Source of the DNA: Paenibacillus aceti
Lineage (GTDB): Bacteria; Bacillota; Bacilli; Paenibacillales; Paenibacillaceae
Length of the DNA stretch: 64,000 nucleotides
NCBI RefSeq assembly: GCF_003614185.1
Contig: NZ_KZ987724.1
Span: 4,415,743-4,479,742, forward strand
Direction: 5' to 3'
The position numbers were made by a program, and so were the translations under genes. The notes beneath the pieces are model-generated. The model had not been told where the DNA came from. It saw only the letters and a list, made by a program, of their open reading frames with translations, and did no database searches. This document shows positions 1 through 8,775 of the stretch, piece by piece (the first letter of the stretch is position 1; every line of letters begins with the position of its first letter).

Positions 1-208
1 GCTGGTGCACCAGTTGTTCCGCCAGGAGCATAGCTGGGTAGCTAAGTGCGGAAGGGATAAGCGCTGAAAGCATCTAAGCGTGAAGCCCCCCTCAAGATGA
101 GATTTCCCAACTAGTAAGACCCCTTGAAGACGACGAGGTTGATAGGCCTGAGGTGGAAGTGCAGCAATGTATGGAGCTGACAGGTACTAATCGGTCGAGG
201 GCTTATCC
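1..208 (+). rRNA. 23S ribosomal RNA, 3' end (partial)
   Basis: The first 208 bases match the conserved 3' terminal domain of 23S rRNA. Visible landmarks are the segment with GAAGGGATAAGCGCTGAAAG near 50, the GACGAGGTTGATAGGCC segment near 133, and the terminal GACAGGTACTAATCGGTCGA near 178. The gene starts outside the window. The exact 3' end is set by analogy with Bacillus 23S (…CGAGGGCTTATCC) and may be off by a base or two. The next gene, tRNA-Ser, starts only about 70 bases later, so no 5S gene fits between them. Confidence 0.95.
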
Positions 209-279
209 AAAAAACATCTAAATGCAAATGTAGTTTCGTATCCAGTTTTCAAGGATTAACACCTTGAATTTATGGCTTT

Positions 280-371
280 GGAGAGATACCCAAGTGGCTA
301 TAAGGGGACCCTCTGCTAAGGGGTTAGACTGCGTAAGCGGTGCGAGGGTTCGAATCCCTCTCTCTCCGCCA
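280..371 (+). tRNA. tRNA-Ser (GCT)
   Basis: Acceptor stem GGAGAGA pairs with TCTCTCC. There is a long variable arm typical of serine tRNAs, a GGTTCGAATCC T-arm, and anticodon GCT in the loop CTGCTAA. The 3' CCA is encoded. It is the first tRNA of the cluster following the 23S gene. Confidence 0.95.
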
Positions 372-398
372 TTATATACAAGCTATAAATATTAATAT

Positions 399-475
399 GG
401 CGGCGTAGCTCAGCTGGCTAGAGCGTACGGTTCATACCCGTGAGGTCGGGGGTTCGATCCCCTCCGCCGCTACCA
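399..475 (+). tRNA. tRNA-Met (CAT)
   Basis: Acceptor stem GGCGGCG pairs with CGCCGCT (one G-T pair at the end). Anticodon CAT sits in the loop TTCATAC, and CCA is encoded. The first pair is not the unpaired C-A type of the bacterial initiator, and the anticodon stem lacks the three GC pairs, so an elongator Met (or a lysidine-modified Ile2) is more likely than fMet. I favour elongator Met. Confidence 0.88.
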
Positions 476-483
476 TATTACCT

Positions 484-559
484 GGAGGCTTAGCTCAGCT
501 GGGAGAGCATCTGCCTTACAAGCAGAGGGTCAGCGGTTCGATCCCGTTAGCCTCCACCA
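484..559 (+). tRNA. tRNA-Val (TAC)
   Basis: Acceptor stem GGAGGCT pairs with AGCCTCC. D-arm TAGCTCAGCTGGGAGAG, anticodon TAC in CTTACAA, T-arm GGTTCGATCCC, and encoded CCA. Confidence 0.95.
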
Positions 560-573
560 TTTTAATATCATAT

Positions 574-649
<76 letters not shown>

Positions 650-664
650 TTTATCTCATAGCGC

Positions 665-741
665 GGAGCCGTGGTGTAGAGGCCTAACATGCCTGCCTGT
701 CACGCAGGAGATCGCGGGTTCGAATCCCGTCGGCTCCGCCA
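665..741 (+). tRNA. tRNA-Asp (GTC)
   Basis: Acceptor stem GGAGCCG pairs with CGGCTCC. Anticodon GTC lies in CTGTCAC, the discriminator base is G as is typical for Asp, and CCA is encoded. Confidence 0.95.
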
Positions 742-823
742 TTTATTACAACGTATGTTTCCACACCGAAGTGGGAAAGTTATCAAGACTTAACCGCTTT
801 ATTTTTTTGACCAAAATACATAT

Positions 824-896
<73 letters not shown>

Positions 897-938
897 CTTT
901 TGCAAGTTTCAGGACAAGCCTGAAGCTGGCATATATAT

Positions 939-1024
939 GGAGGCTTAGCGAAGTGGCCAAACGCAGCAGACTGTAAATCTGTTCTCGTACGAGTTCGGTG
1001 GTTCGAATCCATCAGCCTCCACCA
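939..1024 (+). tRNA. tRNA-Tyr (GTA)
   Basis: Class II tRNA with a long variable arm (CTCGTACGAG region). Acceptor stem GGAGGCT pairs with AGCCTCC, anticodon GTA lies in CTGTAAA, and CCA is encoded. Confidence 0.95.
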
Positions 1025-1031
1025 GTTATAT

Positions 1032-1104
1032 GAGCCATTAGCTCAGTTGGTAGAGCACCTGACTTTTAATCAGGGTGTCGAAGGTTCGAGTCCTTCATGG
1101 CTCA
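1032..1104 (+). tRNA. tRNA-Lys (TTT)
   Basis: Acceptor stem GAGCCAT pairs with ATGGCTC. Anticodon TTT lies in CTTTTAA, discriminator A. CCA is not encoded. This is the last tRNA of the cluster and is followed directly by the cluster terminator. Confidence 0.95.
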
Positions 1105-1114
1105 TCCCAACAAG

Positions 1115-1159
1115 GAACCCTTCCAAGTAGTGTAAAGCTACGATGGAGGGGTTCTTTTT
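1115..1159 (+). terminator. Intrinsic terminator of the rRNA-tRNA operon
   Basis: GAACCCTTCCA pairs with TGGAGGGGTTC (11 bp, one G-T pair). An inner GTAG/CTAC stem fills the loop, and a T-run (TTTTT) follows. It lies 11 bases after tRNA-Lys. Confidence 0.85.
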
Positions 1160-1173
1160 GTACAAGCTCAAAA

Positions 1174-1239
1174 CTGCAGAAATGCAGGCTTTGTAGCAGA
1201 AAATCATCCGTTCTTAGGGAATTCCTGCAAATGTGCAGG
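1174..1239. repeat. Two copies of a dispersed CCTGCA-n4-TGCAGG palindrome
   Basis: Two short palindromes sit in the gap between the tRNA terminator and the PucR gene: CTGCAGAAATGCAGG at 1174-1188 and CCTGCAAATGTGCAGG at 1224-1239. They share the core and AT-rich flanks with four copies near 17573-17750 and one at 33688. All copies are just downstream of the end of a gene or operon. No T-run follows them, so they are not ordinary terminators. Confidence 0.7.
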
Positions 1240-1326
1240 CTTTTCGTAGATATCAAGAGTAGGGGCTGTGTTCAGAAATAGGTGGAGTGCGTCGTCGTAG
1301 TCGATTTTTTTACAATAAGGTCTGTG

Positions 1327-1335
1327 TGATACAAT
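1327..1335 (+). promoter_or_regulatory. Extended -10 promoter element for the PucR-type gene
   Basis: TGATACAAT reads as an extended -10 (TGn plus TACAAT). A poor T-rich -35 (around TTTTTA at 1307) lies about 17 bases upstream. It is about 50 bases before the gene start. Assignment is by motif only. Confidence 0.4.
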
Positions 1336-1383
1336 GGGATTATCTAAGTAAAAAAAACATACAGGTCAGAGAGGCAATTGAGG

Positions 1384-2490
1384 ATGGATATGAAAGAGCT
1401 GAAGCGACGGGTGGAGGAGATTATCGGTTCACCCCTGTCTTTATCGGAGCTGGATAAGCAGGCTTGGACCAATTTATCGCTTGATCGCGATCATGTTACA
1501 GTAAATGCAAGCATCATTCGGGTAAAAGATCAACCTCGTTGGCTATGGAGGACGGATTCCAAAGTATATGGGTTAGTGGCTGAGCAGGGGCAGTTCACCG
1601 AACGCGAAATGAAATTGATGGATCTGGTACTGTCAGAGTCGCTTGAGAAGACGGCCCATCGTCCTTCTTCCGGGAAGCGGGATGAAGAGTCCAAGAGCAT
1701 AGAACTGGGGAGATGGTTGCAGGAACAGATCGATACGAATAGCACGCAGAGTATTGTTCCAGAGGATATGCCCCTGAGATCCAGATTACAGGCGCCATTA
1801 TTTCCATTTCTCCTCGGACGGGAGGATCGCCAGGCTCATGAGCTTCAGTTCTCTAAATTGAACAAGCTGCTGCGCAGTTATTTTGGTGGAGAGGTCGTGC
1901 TTATTCCTCTTGTGGAGTCATGGCTTATTCTGGTCAATGAGAAACTGCTGCTGGATGCTTTGGATGAGAATAATGAAGGAAATGAGACGGAGCGAGATAT
2001 GCTGGCGGCTCTGGGACAGGGCTTATACGAGCTTATCGCCGATGAATGGGGCGGAGGCGGTTTCCATCTTGCAGCAGGCGACAAATTAACGAGATATGAG
2101 CGGCTTGTGCCTGTGGCGATTTCTATGCTGGAGACGCTGCTGCTGGGACGGATATTTCAGGTTGCTGAGCATATTTACTTGCCTTGGGATTTGGAGCTTG
2201 AACGGCTTATATATCATATACCAGAGGATCGACGTCAGCAATTTATCCAGGAGAGCGGGGGTGACTCGCATCTAATGGAGGATGAAGAGACGTTGATTAC
2301 ACTGGAAACCTTCTTTCAATTAGACTGTAATGTCAGCGAGACGGCGAAGCGATTGTACATTCACCGCAACACTCTGCTATACCGGATTGATAAGTTCAAA
2401 CAGGAGACAGGGCTTGATGTGAGAAGTTTTCAGGACGCGGTGCTGGTCAAGCTGAGAATCCTATTGTATAAAGTTACGAAAAGGTCGTAG
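1384..2490 (+). CDS. PucR/CdaR-family helix-turn-helix regulator
   Basis: A 368-residue protein ending in the PucR C-terminal helix-turn-helix (about residues 310-350: NVSETAKRLYIHRNTLLYRI, followed by an LDVRSFQDAVLVKLRILL helix). This is the hallmark of the PucR/CdaR regulators of purine, sugar-diacid and related catabolism. The N-terminal two thirds have no recognisable GAF or PucR ligand domain, so the inducer cannot be named. The start at ATG 1384 is chosen because AGAGAGG ends 9 bases upstream; an in-frame TTG at 1378 and ATG at 1390 are alternatives. It stands alone in front of the msmX-type ATPase gene, 126 bases away, but a functional link is only a guess. Confidence 0.8.
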   Translation: MDMKELKRRVEEIIGSPLSLSELDKQAWTNLSLDRDHVTVNASIIRVKDQPRWLWRTDSKVYGLVAEQGQFTEREMKLMDLVLSESLEKTAHRPSSGKRDEESKSIELGRWLQEQIDTNSTQSIVPEDMPLRSRLQAPLFPFLLGREDRQAHELQFSKLNKLLRSYFGGEVVLIPLVESWLILVNEKLLLDALDENNEGNETERDMLAALGQGLYELIADEWGGGGFHLAAGDKLTRYERLVPVAISMLETLLLGRIFQVAEHIYLPWDLELERLIYHIPEDRRQQFIQESGGDSHLMEDEETLITLETFFQLDCNVSETAKRLYIHRNTLLYRIDKFKQETGLDVRSFQDAVLVKLRILLYKVTKRS

Positions 2491-2616
2491 AAATTTTGTG
2501 CAGTTTGTGGATAGTAGTCAGGTAGGCTTATAGGTTACTATATATACAGAAGATGTATACGATTACATTTAACCAAAGACAGTAAATAAATTATCTATTA
2601 CTTAGGAGGAAAACAA

Positions 2617-3738
2617 ATGGCTGGCGTACGCTTAGAACACATTTACAAGAAATATGCAGGTGCTGAAAAAGCAACCGTTATCGACGTAAACCTTGACATC
2701 GCGGATAAGGAGTTCCTCGTACTCGTAGGTCCTTCCGGTTGTGGTAAATCTACGACTCTTCGTATGATCGCGGGTCTTGAGGAAATTACGGAAGGTAAAT
2801 TATATATCGGCGACCGCGTTGTGAATGACGTAGCTCCGAAAGATCGCGACATTGCGATGGTATTCCAATCCTACGCTCTGTATCCACATATGAACGTGTA
2901 TCAGAACATGGCATTTGGTTTGAAACTCCGTAAAGTAAAGAAAGAAGAAATCGATCAACGTGTACGCGAAGCTGCGAAGATTCTCGACATCGAGCATCTG
3001 CTTGATCGTAAACCAAAGGCTCTGTCCGGTGGTCAACGTCAACGGGTTGCCTTGGGCCGCGCTATCGTCCGCGATCCTCAAGTGTTCCTCATGGACGAAC
3101 CTCTCTCCAACTTGGACGCTAAACTTCGTGGTCAAATGCGTGCGGAAATTACAAAGCTGGTTAAACGTCTGGAAACCACTTGTATCTACGTAACACATGA
3201 CCAAATCGAAGCTATGACAATGGGTGACCGGATCGTCGTTATGCAAGACGGTATCATTCAACAAGCTGCTTCTCCTGAAGAGCTGTATAACCAACCGCAA
3301 AATATCTTCGTAGCTGGATTTATCGGTTCCCCTACGATGAACTTTGTAAATGGTACTTTGGCTGAAGAAGGCGGGGAAGTTCGCTTCAAAGCAGCTAACC
3401 TTAACGTTGTAGTTCCTCAAGGTAAAGCAACGGTCTTGAAGGAAAAAGGATATATCGGTAAAGAAGTAATCTTGGGTATCCGTCCAGAAGACATCCATGA
3501 AGAGCCAGTATTCCTGGAAGCTTCACCACAAACTGCCTTCACTGCAGACGTGTATCTGACAGAGAACCTCGGTCATGAAATGCAATTGTACTTGAACGGT
3601 GTGGGAGCTGAGTCCTTGATAGCTCGCGTTGACGGTCGTTCCAACACTCGTGAAGGCGACAAGGTTAAACTTGCGATCGATATGAACAAAATTCATATCT
3701 TCGACACGGATACTCAATTGAACGTTTTCTATAACTAA
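2617..3738 (+). CDS. msmX: Multi-sugar ABC importer ATPase (MsmX/UgpC/MalK type)
   Basis: A 373-residue ATPase that drives carbohydrate ABC importers from the cytoplasmic face. Walker A GPSGCGKS is at residues 38-45, the Q-loop [10 protein letters not shown] near 83-92, signature LSGGQRQR near 136-143, Walker B FLMDEP near 157, and the switch histidine in YVTHDQ. The C-terminal MalK-type regulatory domain (MOP/OB fold, about residues 240-373) is present. A full-length MalK-family protein without permease or binding-protein genes beside it matches the B. subtilis MsmX situation, where one ATPase serves several importers. RBS TTAGGAGG is 8 bases upstream of ATG. Codon choice (CGT, GGT, AAC, ATC) is much more biased than in its neighbours, suggesting high expression. 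A terminator follows. Confidence 0.92.
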   Translation: MAGVRLEHIYKKYAGAEKATVIDVNLDIADKEFLVLVGPSGCGKSTTLRMIAGLEEITEGKLYIGDRVVNDVAPKDRDIAMVFQSYALYPHMNVYQNMAFGLKLRKVKKEEIDQRVREAAKILDIEHLLDRKPKALSGGQRQRVALGRAIVRDPQVFLMDEPLSNLDAKLRGQMRAEITKLVKRLETTCIYVTHDQIEAMTMGDRIVVMQDGIIQQAASPEELYNQPQNIFVAGFIGSPTMNFVNGTLAEEGGEVRFKAANLNVVVPQGKATVLKEKGYIGKEVILGIRPEDIHEEPVFLEASPQTAFTADVYLTENLGHEMQLYLNGVGAESLIARVDGRSNTREGDKVKLAIDMNKIHIFDTDTQLNVFYN

Positions 3739-3781
3739 TAACTAATCGTTAATGACTGGATAATCTGCGGATTTCCTCTTC

Positions 3782-3809
3782 AAAAAACCGTCCTTCGGGA
3801 CGGTTTTTT
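3782..3809 (+). terminator. Intrinsic terminator after msmX
   Basis: AAAAAACCGTCC pairs perfectly with GGACGGTTTTTT around a TTCG tetraloop. The symmetrical A/T tails make it a potential terminator in both directions. Confidence 0.92.
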
Positions 3810-3850
3810 GTTTAGGGATAGAGCCGTGATTGATTTACGAGGCATTTTCC

Positions 3851-3880
3851 TTTACGATGAATACATTAGCGCGGTATAAA
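3851..3880 (+). promoter_or_regulatory. Putative sigma-A promoter of the hprK operon
   Basis: TTTACG (3851-3856), 18-base spacer, TATAAA (3875-3880). A second candidate -35 TTGACA lies at 3891 but has no well spaced -10. A 7-bp inverted repeat CATCCTG...CAGGATG sits between this and the hprK start and could be a leader structure. Confidence 0.4.
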
Positions 3881-3980
3881 ATGGTTTTTGTTGACAGATT
3901 AATATAATCGGAAAGCGCATCCTGTACAAATTCAGGTACACTAGAGCGCCAGGATGGCTGGTTAGGAAAGGAAGAACACC

Positions 3981-4922
3981 ATGGCAAAAAAGGTAAAAGT
4001 ATCAGAATTGGTGGGCCAATTCGGACTTGAGGTCGTCTCCGGTGAGCAGGGGCTTAAACGTGTAATCACGGTTGATGATTTATATCGTCCGGGACTGGAG
4101 ATGGCCGGTTATTTTGAGTATCATCCGCCGGAGCGTGTACAAATATTAGGTAAGACAGAGTTGGCCTTCTATGAGACATTGACGCTGGAAGAGCGTCGGG
4201 AGAGGATGCAGCTATTGTGCAGCAGCGAGGAGACCCCTTGCATTATCGTAACGAGAGCTTGGGAAGTGCCCGAAGAGCTGACCGAGATCAGCGCCGAGAA
4301 GAACCTTCCGGTATTGCGCAGTAGCATGGCTACGACGATTCTGTCCAGCCGTATTACGAGCTTCCTGGAGAAGAAGCTGGCTCCTACTGCGACGATTCAC
4401 GGCGTATTGGTTGACGTATATGGGGTAGGGATGCTGATCACGGGTAGCAGTGGAATCGGTAAGAGTGAGACGGCGCTTGAGCTGGTGAAGCGCGGACATC
4501 GTCTTATCGCGGATGACGCGGTGGAGATTCGTCAAACCTCAGACAATCAGCTGCATGGAACGGCGCCGGAATTGATTCGCCATTTGCTTGAAATCCGTGG
4601 GGTTGGCATTATTAATGTAATGACATTATTCGGCGCAGGCGCCATTCGTAACAATAAAAGGATTACGCTCGTCGTGAAGCTCGAGGCTTGGCAGCAAGAG
4701 AAGCAGTATGATCGGCTGGGGCTGGATGAGGAGACGACGCGCATTATCGATACGGACGTACCTCTGGTGACCATTCCTGTTCGTCCGGGACGTAACCTGG
4801 CAGTGATTATCGAAGTGGCGGCGATGAACTTCCGTCTGAAGCGAATGGGCTATAACGCGGCTCTGCAATTTACTTCGAAGCTGACAGAGACGATCGCGGA
4901 AGATATAGATGATTTAGATTAG
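3981..4922 (+). CDS. hprK: HPr kinase/phosphorylase
   Basis: A 313-residue bifunctional enzyme that phosphorylates and dephosphorylates Ser46 of HPr and Crh, the signal for CcpA-mediated catabolite control. The N-terminal domain (1-130) is followed by the catalytic P-loop GSSGIGKS at 155-162, His140 just before it (TIHGV), the DDAVEIR segment at 178-184, and the HprK/P signature LEIRGVGI near 203-210. Length is the usual 310 or so. ATG 3981 has AAAGGAAG upstream. It heads the hprK-lgt-ppaX-acetyltransferase operon, the same order as in B. subtilis. Its likely substrate, a Crh/HPr-type protein with Ser46, is encoded at 43098 in this window. Confidence 0.97.
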   Translation: MAKKVKVSELVGQFGLEVVSGEQGLKRVITVDDLYRPGLEMAGYFEYHPPERVQILGKTELAFYETLTLEERRERMQLLCSSEETPCIIVTRAWEVPEELTEISAEKNLPVLRSSMATTILSSRITSFLEKKLAPTATIHGVLVDVYGVGMLITGSSGIGKSETALELVKRGHRLIADDAVEIRQTSDNQLHGTAPELIRHLLEIRGVGIINVMTLFGAGAIRNNKRITLVVKLEAWQQEKQYDRLGLDEETTRIIDTDVPLVTIPVRPGRNLAVIIEVAAMNFRLKRMGYNAALQFTSKLTETIAEDIDDLD

Positions 4923-4933
4923 GAGCGTGAATA

Positions 4934-5989
4934 ATGGGTACCTTGGTATTGAACCCGATAGCATTCTCTATCGGTGCTTTGCAAGTGCATTGGTATGGTT
5001 TGATTCTAGGCTCAGGTGCATTGGCAGGCCTGCTCTTAGCGATATGGGAAGGGAAAAGATTTAAAATCCCGCAGGAGTTCTTCATGGATCTGCTTCTATT
5101 CGGTGTTCCTTCTGCGATTGTCGGGGCGAGGATCTATTTTGTCGCGTTCAAATGGGATGATTATAAGGATAACCTCTGGGATATCTTCAAAATTTGGAAT
5201 GGTGGTATAGCGATCTACGGAGCGCTCATCGGAGCCATTATATCCGCTGTAATCTTAGTGCGTAAGCGTGGCTATAACTTCTGGAGGATCGCGGATATCA
5301 GTGCGCCGTCGCTTTTCATCGGTCAGATCATCGGACGCTGGGGGAACTTCGTGAACCAGGAGGCCTATGGGGGCGAAACTACAGAAGCCTTTCTAAGAGA
5401 TTACTTGCATCTGCCTACATTTATTGTGAATCAAATGAATATCGAAGGGGTGTTCCGCCACCCTACCTTCTTATATGAATCCGTCTGGAACCTCATAGGT
5501 CTGTTCCTGCTCTTGATTCTGCGTAGACGGAAATCTTTACGAGCTGGTGAGCTGTTCTGTTCTTACTTCATCTGGTATTCCATCGGCCGCTTCTTCATTG
5601 AGGCGCTGCGTACAGACAGTCTGGCCTTCCAGGGAGCCGATTGGCTCGCATCATTCATTAACGGTCTATGGTCGCCGATGGTCTGGCTTGGGTTCGAGCA
5701 GGGGTATCTAGCCCCATCTTATGGGAATGTACGTATATCGCAATTGCTGGCACTTCTGATTGTAGTTGTTGCGGTTCTGTTCATTATCCTTCGGCGTAAG
5801 ACCATCCCGGATCTGCCGCGTTATCTCGATCCGATTGTATCGACCAAGGCGAGTGAAATGGATAGCTTAGCTGCACCAATGCCTGCTCAAGAGGCGAAGG
5901 CAGCTTCGGAGCAAGATAACAAGGCAATCTCGGCTGAAGAGGCAAATTCGCATCCGAAGCCGGATAGCACGGAGGACAAAAAGGAGTAA
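4934..5989 (+). CDS. lgt: Prolipoprotein diacylglyceryl transferase with long C-terminal tail
   Basis: Membrane enzyme that transfers diacylglycerol from phosphatidylglycerol to the lipobox cysteine of prolipoproteins, the first step of lipoprotein maturation. Conserved Lgt motifs are visible: HWYGLI near residue 21, GARIYF near 65, the GGIAIYGAL segment near 93, and GRWGNFVNQEAYG near 136-148, followed by HPTFLYES. There are about seven membrane segments. At 351 residues it is longer than B. subtilis Lgt (about 270). The extra part is an insertion near 240-265 and a hydrophilic Glu/Ala/Lys-rich tail from about residue 300. RBS TAGGAG, 12-base gap from hprK. Its clients in this window include the lipoproteins at 47355 and 57711. 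Confidence 0.96.
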   Translation: MGTLVLNPIAFSIGALQVHWYGLILGSGALAGLLLAIWEGKRFKIPQEFFMDLLLFGVPSAIVGARIYFVAFKWDDYKDNLWDIFKIWNGGIAIYGALIGAIISAVILVRKRGYNFWRIADISAPSLFIGQIIGRWGNFVNQEAYGGETTEAFLRDYLHLPTFIVNQMNIEGVFRHPTFLYESVWNLIGLFLLLILRRRKSLRAGELFCSYFIWYSIGRFFIEALRTDSLAFQGADWLASFINGLWSPMVWLGFEQGYLAPSYGNVRISQLLALLIVVVAVLFIILRRKTIPDLPRYLDPIVSTKASEMDSLAAPMPAQEAKAASEQDNKAISAEEANSHPKPDSTEDKKE

Positions 5990-5998
5990 CGAAACTGC

Positions 5999-6649
5999 AT
6001 GATAAGCACAGTGTTATTTGATTTGGATGGGACGATTGTAGATACGAATGAATTAATCATTACCACTTTTCTGCGTGTGATTGAGAAGCATCTGGACAAG
6101 CCTTATACTCGTGAACAGATCATTCCTTACATGGGTATGACGCTGGAGGAACAATTGCAGATTTTCTCAGGTCAAGCGGAAGTAAGTCATCTGGTCAAGG
6201 AATACCGCTCCTTCAACAACGAACATCACGATGAATTGGTCAGGGAGTTTCCCCATGTCCTGGAGGTCATTCGCGAATTGCATCAGAGAGGGATCAAGCT
6301 CGGCGTGGTGACGACGAAGATTCGGCTCACGGCGATGCGTGCTCTGGAGCTATTCGGTTTGAAACCCTATATGGATGTGATTATTACGGTGGAGGATGTG
6401 AAGCATCCTAAACCGCATGCGGAGCCGATCCTGAAAGCGGTGAACCAATTGAAGGCGGATCCGGACAGCACATTGATGGTGGGCGATAGTCCTGCGGATC
6501 TGAAGTCGGCTCATGCGGCTGGCGTCCGCAGCGCGGCCGTAGCCTGGTCGCTGAAAGGCAGCGAGTTCCTGCAGAAATATAATCCTGATTATATCCTTAA
6601 GGACATGACCGATCTGTACGGTCTTGTCGGGATGGGAGCCAATAGATAA
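5999..6649 (+). CDS. ppaX: Pyrophosphatase PpaX (HAD family)
   Basis: A 216-residue HAD-superfamily hydrolase with all four motifs: DLDGTIVD (residues 8-15, nucleophile D8 and D10), the threonine in VVTTK near 103, lysine in HPKPH near 140, and VGDSPAD near 160. In B. subtilis PpaX hydrolyses the pyrophosphate released when HprK/P uses inorganic pyrophosphate during HPr-Ser-P handling, which explains its conserved position behind hprK. ATG 5999 lies 9 bases after the lgt stop. The AAAGGAG site is somewhat far (about 12 bases). The assignment rests on synteny plus family; a generic phosphoglycolate-phosphatase-like role is the alternative. Confidence 0.9.
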   Translation: MISTVLFDLDGTIVDTNELIITTFLRVIEKHLDKPYTREQIIPYMGMTLEEQLQIFSGQAEVSHLVKEYRSFNNEHHDELVREFPHVLEVIRELHQRGIKLGVVTTKIRLTAMRALELFGLKPYMDVIITVEDVKHPKPHAEPILKAVNQLKADPDSTLMVGDSPADLKSAHAAGVRSAAVAWSLKGSEFLQKYNPDYILKDMTDLYGLVGMGANR

Positions 6650-7153
6650 GTGAGGAAAGTAGAGCGTTATCCGGTGAAGGGTCCGAATGCGCTATGGCAG
6701 CTCTATCGGACGGTTAGCCCGTGGAAGGGCGTTAAGAACTTTATCTTCATACAGATCTCCAGATATTGCCCTATATTGCCGATGAAAAACTGGATTTACC
6801 GCCGCATCCTCGGGATGAAAGTGGGCGAGCATACCGCCTTTGGCCTGATGGTGATGGTCGATGTCTTCTTCCCTGAGATGATTAAGATCGGCCAAAATAC
6901 GGTGATCGGTTATAATACGACGATTCTGGCGCATGAGTATTTGATTCGGGAGTATCGGCTTGGAGAGGTTCATATCGGTGATGAAGTGATGATCGGAGCC
7001 AATACGACGATTCTGCCGGGAGTAACGATCGGAGACGGGGCGGTTGTCGCGGCCGGATCTGTAGTTCATAAGAATGTAGCTCCGGGAGCCTTCGTAGGCG
7101 GAAATCCGTTGCGTGAAATTAAGCGCAAGAGCCCGGAAGGAGTCTATGAATAA
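6650..7153 (+). CDS. Hexapeptide-repeat acetyltransferase (YvoF-like)
   Basis: A 167-residue left-handed beta-helix acyltransferase. Hexapeptide repeats [LIV]Gxxxx are clear from about residue 75 (IGQNTVIGYNTTI) and again at 105-150 (IGDEVMIGANTTILPGVTIGDGAVVAAGSVV), ending in the typical GGNPLREIK. This resembles maltose/galactoside O-acetyltransferases and matches YvoF, the gene following ppaX in B. subtilis. The substrate is unknown. GTG 6650 starts directly on the last base after the ppaX stop (TAA-GTG), with GGGAG about 12 bases upstream, so translation is probably coupled. It is the last gene of the operon, ahead of a terminator. Confidence 0.88.
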   Translation: MRKVERYPVKGPNALWQLYRTVSPWKGVKNFIFIQISRYCPILPMKNWIYRRILGMKVGEHTAFGLMVMVDVFFPEMIKIGQNTVIGYNTTILAHEYLIREYRLGEVHIGDEVMIGANTTILPGVTIGDGAVVAAGSVVHKNVAPGAFVGGNPLREIKRKSPEGVYE

Positions 7154-7195
7154 CCAAGAACAACGGGAATAGACCGTATATATGGATGGGATAGA

Positions 7196-7244
7196 TAAGC
7201 AGTTGGGACAACTCTTTGGTGGGGGTCCCGGCTGCTTATTTTTT
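7196..7244 (+). terminator. Intrinsic terminator of the hprK operon
   Basis: AAGCAGTTGGGAC pairs with GTCCCGGCTGCTT (13 bp, two T-G pairs), followed by ATTTTTTAT. Confidence 0.85.
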
Positions 7245-7338
7245 ATAAGAATAAGGTAATATTGCAAACGACCTCCCCAACTAGTCCTATATAAGGTATC
7301 ATGGAAAGTGGAAATCAAATATACTAGGAGTTGATTCA

Positions 7339-8562
7339 GTGAGTCAAAGTATCAAAAAGGAGAGACTGCCGCAGCTCGATCTATTCCGGGCGATTGCGAT
7401 CTTCTGTGTTATTCAAGTCCACTCTTCATCATTTGCGGCTGCACAGCAAGCCTTGAACTCACCAATCTATTATTTCTATAATTGGATGAATATCTTTTTT
7501 AAGATCGGTACTCCGTGTTTTATCTTTTTGAGTAGTTTCGTATTGTTCTATAACTATTATGATCGGCCTGTGAACAAAGAACTGATCGTCCACTTCTATA
7601 AGAAGCGTCTTACATATATTATTCTCCCCTATGTGTTGGTCTCATGCTGCTACTTCCTACTGGTCGCTTGGCAGCGGGGTGAATTAGCCAGCAACTCCAA
7701 GCTGTATGAACTACAGCAACTTGGGATGAAGCTGTTGACGGGGACATCCTACACGCATTTATATTTTGTGTTTATCAGCATTCAGTTCTATCTGCTGTTC
7801 CCGCTGCTGCTGTGGCTGTTCCAATCATTCCGCAAGAGCAGAGTAATGTTGGCCTTAATCATACCTCTTGGTTTGGCGATTCAATGGGGCTTCTATTTCT
7901 GGAACAAGGTCGAGCTGCATATTCCGAATAAGGGTAGCTATGCGCCCTCCTACATGGCTTATTATTTCATGGGAGCGGCGATCGCGATCTATTTCGGACA
8001 TCTCAAAGGTTGGTTTAAGAGCGACTGGAAGGATATGTCCGGTAAGCAGCGGGTATGGGCTGGATTGCTGTGGGGCAGCTGGCTGGCCGTCGCCTTCACT
8101 CATGTTCAAATCTGGTTCTCATATCGCCAGGGATGGAGCAGTCCAAATTCGACTTGGTTCGAGGTGTTATGGAATGCGCATACTTTGCTGTCTGCATTGG
8201 TCCTGATGCGCGCTTCCTTCCTCATCCAGCGCAGAGGCTCGGCGTTCTGGAACAAGGCGCTTACCCGCTTGGGAGAGCTGTCCTTTGCCGTCTATCTTTT
8301 TCACCCGGTTGTCCTGCTCTTCTATCGCAGATTGAGAGATCATTATTCGATTCCGGGCGATTCCGCGCTGTATTTCGTATATATTATCGGCGGTTCGGCG
8401 TGCGCGTTGGGGATTTCATGGATTTTTACACAATTCTGCTTCAGACGGGTTCCGTTTGCGTCGTTATTCTTGGGCAATGTGCCATACTCTCTGAAAAAGA
8501 AGAAAAAAGCGCCAAGCAGTCATGGCCCTAGCCAAGATCGCACGGTGAAGATGAATGGTTAA
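7339..8562 (+). CDS. Membrane acyltransferase family 3 protein
   Basis: A 407-residue polytopic membrane protein of the acyltransferase-3 family (OafA/WecH-like), which O-acylates cell-envelope sugars. The diagnostic N-terminus is QLDLFRAIAIFCVIQVHSS, with the catalytic-type histidine in the first membrane helix, followed by FFKIGTPCFIFLSSFVLF. About ten hydrophobic segments can be counted, and the family end signature GELSFAVYLFHPVVL occurs near residue 315. The C-terminus is basic (KKKKK). GTG 7339 is chosen because AGGAG lies 9 bases upstream. It is a single-gene unit between two terminators. Acceptor and acyl donor cannot be told from sequence. Confidence 0.87.
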   Translation: MSQSIKKERLPQLDLFRAIAIFCVIQVHSSSFAAAQQALNSPIYYFYNWMNIFFKIGTPCFIFLSSFVLFYNYYDRPVNKELIVHFYKKRLTYIILPYVLVSCCYFLLVAWQRGELASNSKLYELQQLGMKLLTGTSYTHLYFVFISIQFYLLFPLLLWLFQSFRKSRVMLALIIPLGLAIQWGFYFWNKVELHIPNKGSYAPSYMAYYFMGAAIAIYFGHLKGWFKSDWKDMSGKQRVWAGLLWGSWLAVAFTHVQIWFSYRQGWSSPNSTWFEVLWNAHTLLSALVLMRASFLIQRRGSAFWNKALTRLGELSFAVYLFHPVVLLFYRRLRDHYSIPGDSALYFVYIIGGSACALGISWIFTQFCFRRVPFASLFLGNVPYSLKKKKKAPSSHGPSQDRTVKMNG

Positions 8563-8569
8563 AATGTAT

Positions 8570-8603
8570 AGTCGATCGGTATTGCACCGGTCGGCTATTT
8601 TTG
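8570..8603 (+). terminator. Intrinsic terminator after the acyltransferase
   Basis: AGTCGATCGGT pairs with ACCGGTCGGCT (11 bp, two T-G pairs) around ATTGC, followed by ATTTTTG. Confidence 0.88.
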
Positions 8604-8649
8604 TTGCCATGTTCGCATTGGTCATTCCTGGATTTATTGGAATTAGTCA

Positions 8650-8679
8650 TTGACGGTTCAAATGGAGGTATGATAAGAT
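8650..8679 (+). promoter_or_regulatory. Putative sigma-A promoter of the histidine operon
   Basis: TTGACG (8650-8655), 18-base spacer, TAAGAT (8674-8679). It lies about 97 bases before hisZ. The short leader contains no T-box, his-leader peptide or obvious terminator that would suggest attenuation. Confidence 0.5.
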
Positions 8680-8775
8680 ATGCCATAATTCTTTATTTTG
8701 TTATCGTGGTAGTGCTTTAATGTTATGAAGTAATCGGATTGGATTGCATTTATGTAGCGACGAGGGGTGAAGGTA

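Noticed and set aside
399-475. tRNA-Met as the initiator
   Set aside because: The first acceptor pair can form (G-T) and the anticodon stem lacks three consecutive G-C pairs expected for fMet.
2800-3498. Minus-strand open frame of 232 codons inside msmX
   Set aside because: Again a shadow of a highly biased gene; the plus-strand ATPase has all motifs.
8680-8775. T-box or leader-peptide attenuator before hisZ
   Set aside because: The leader is under 100 bases, has no T-box sequence, no run of His codons and no terminator hairpin.
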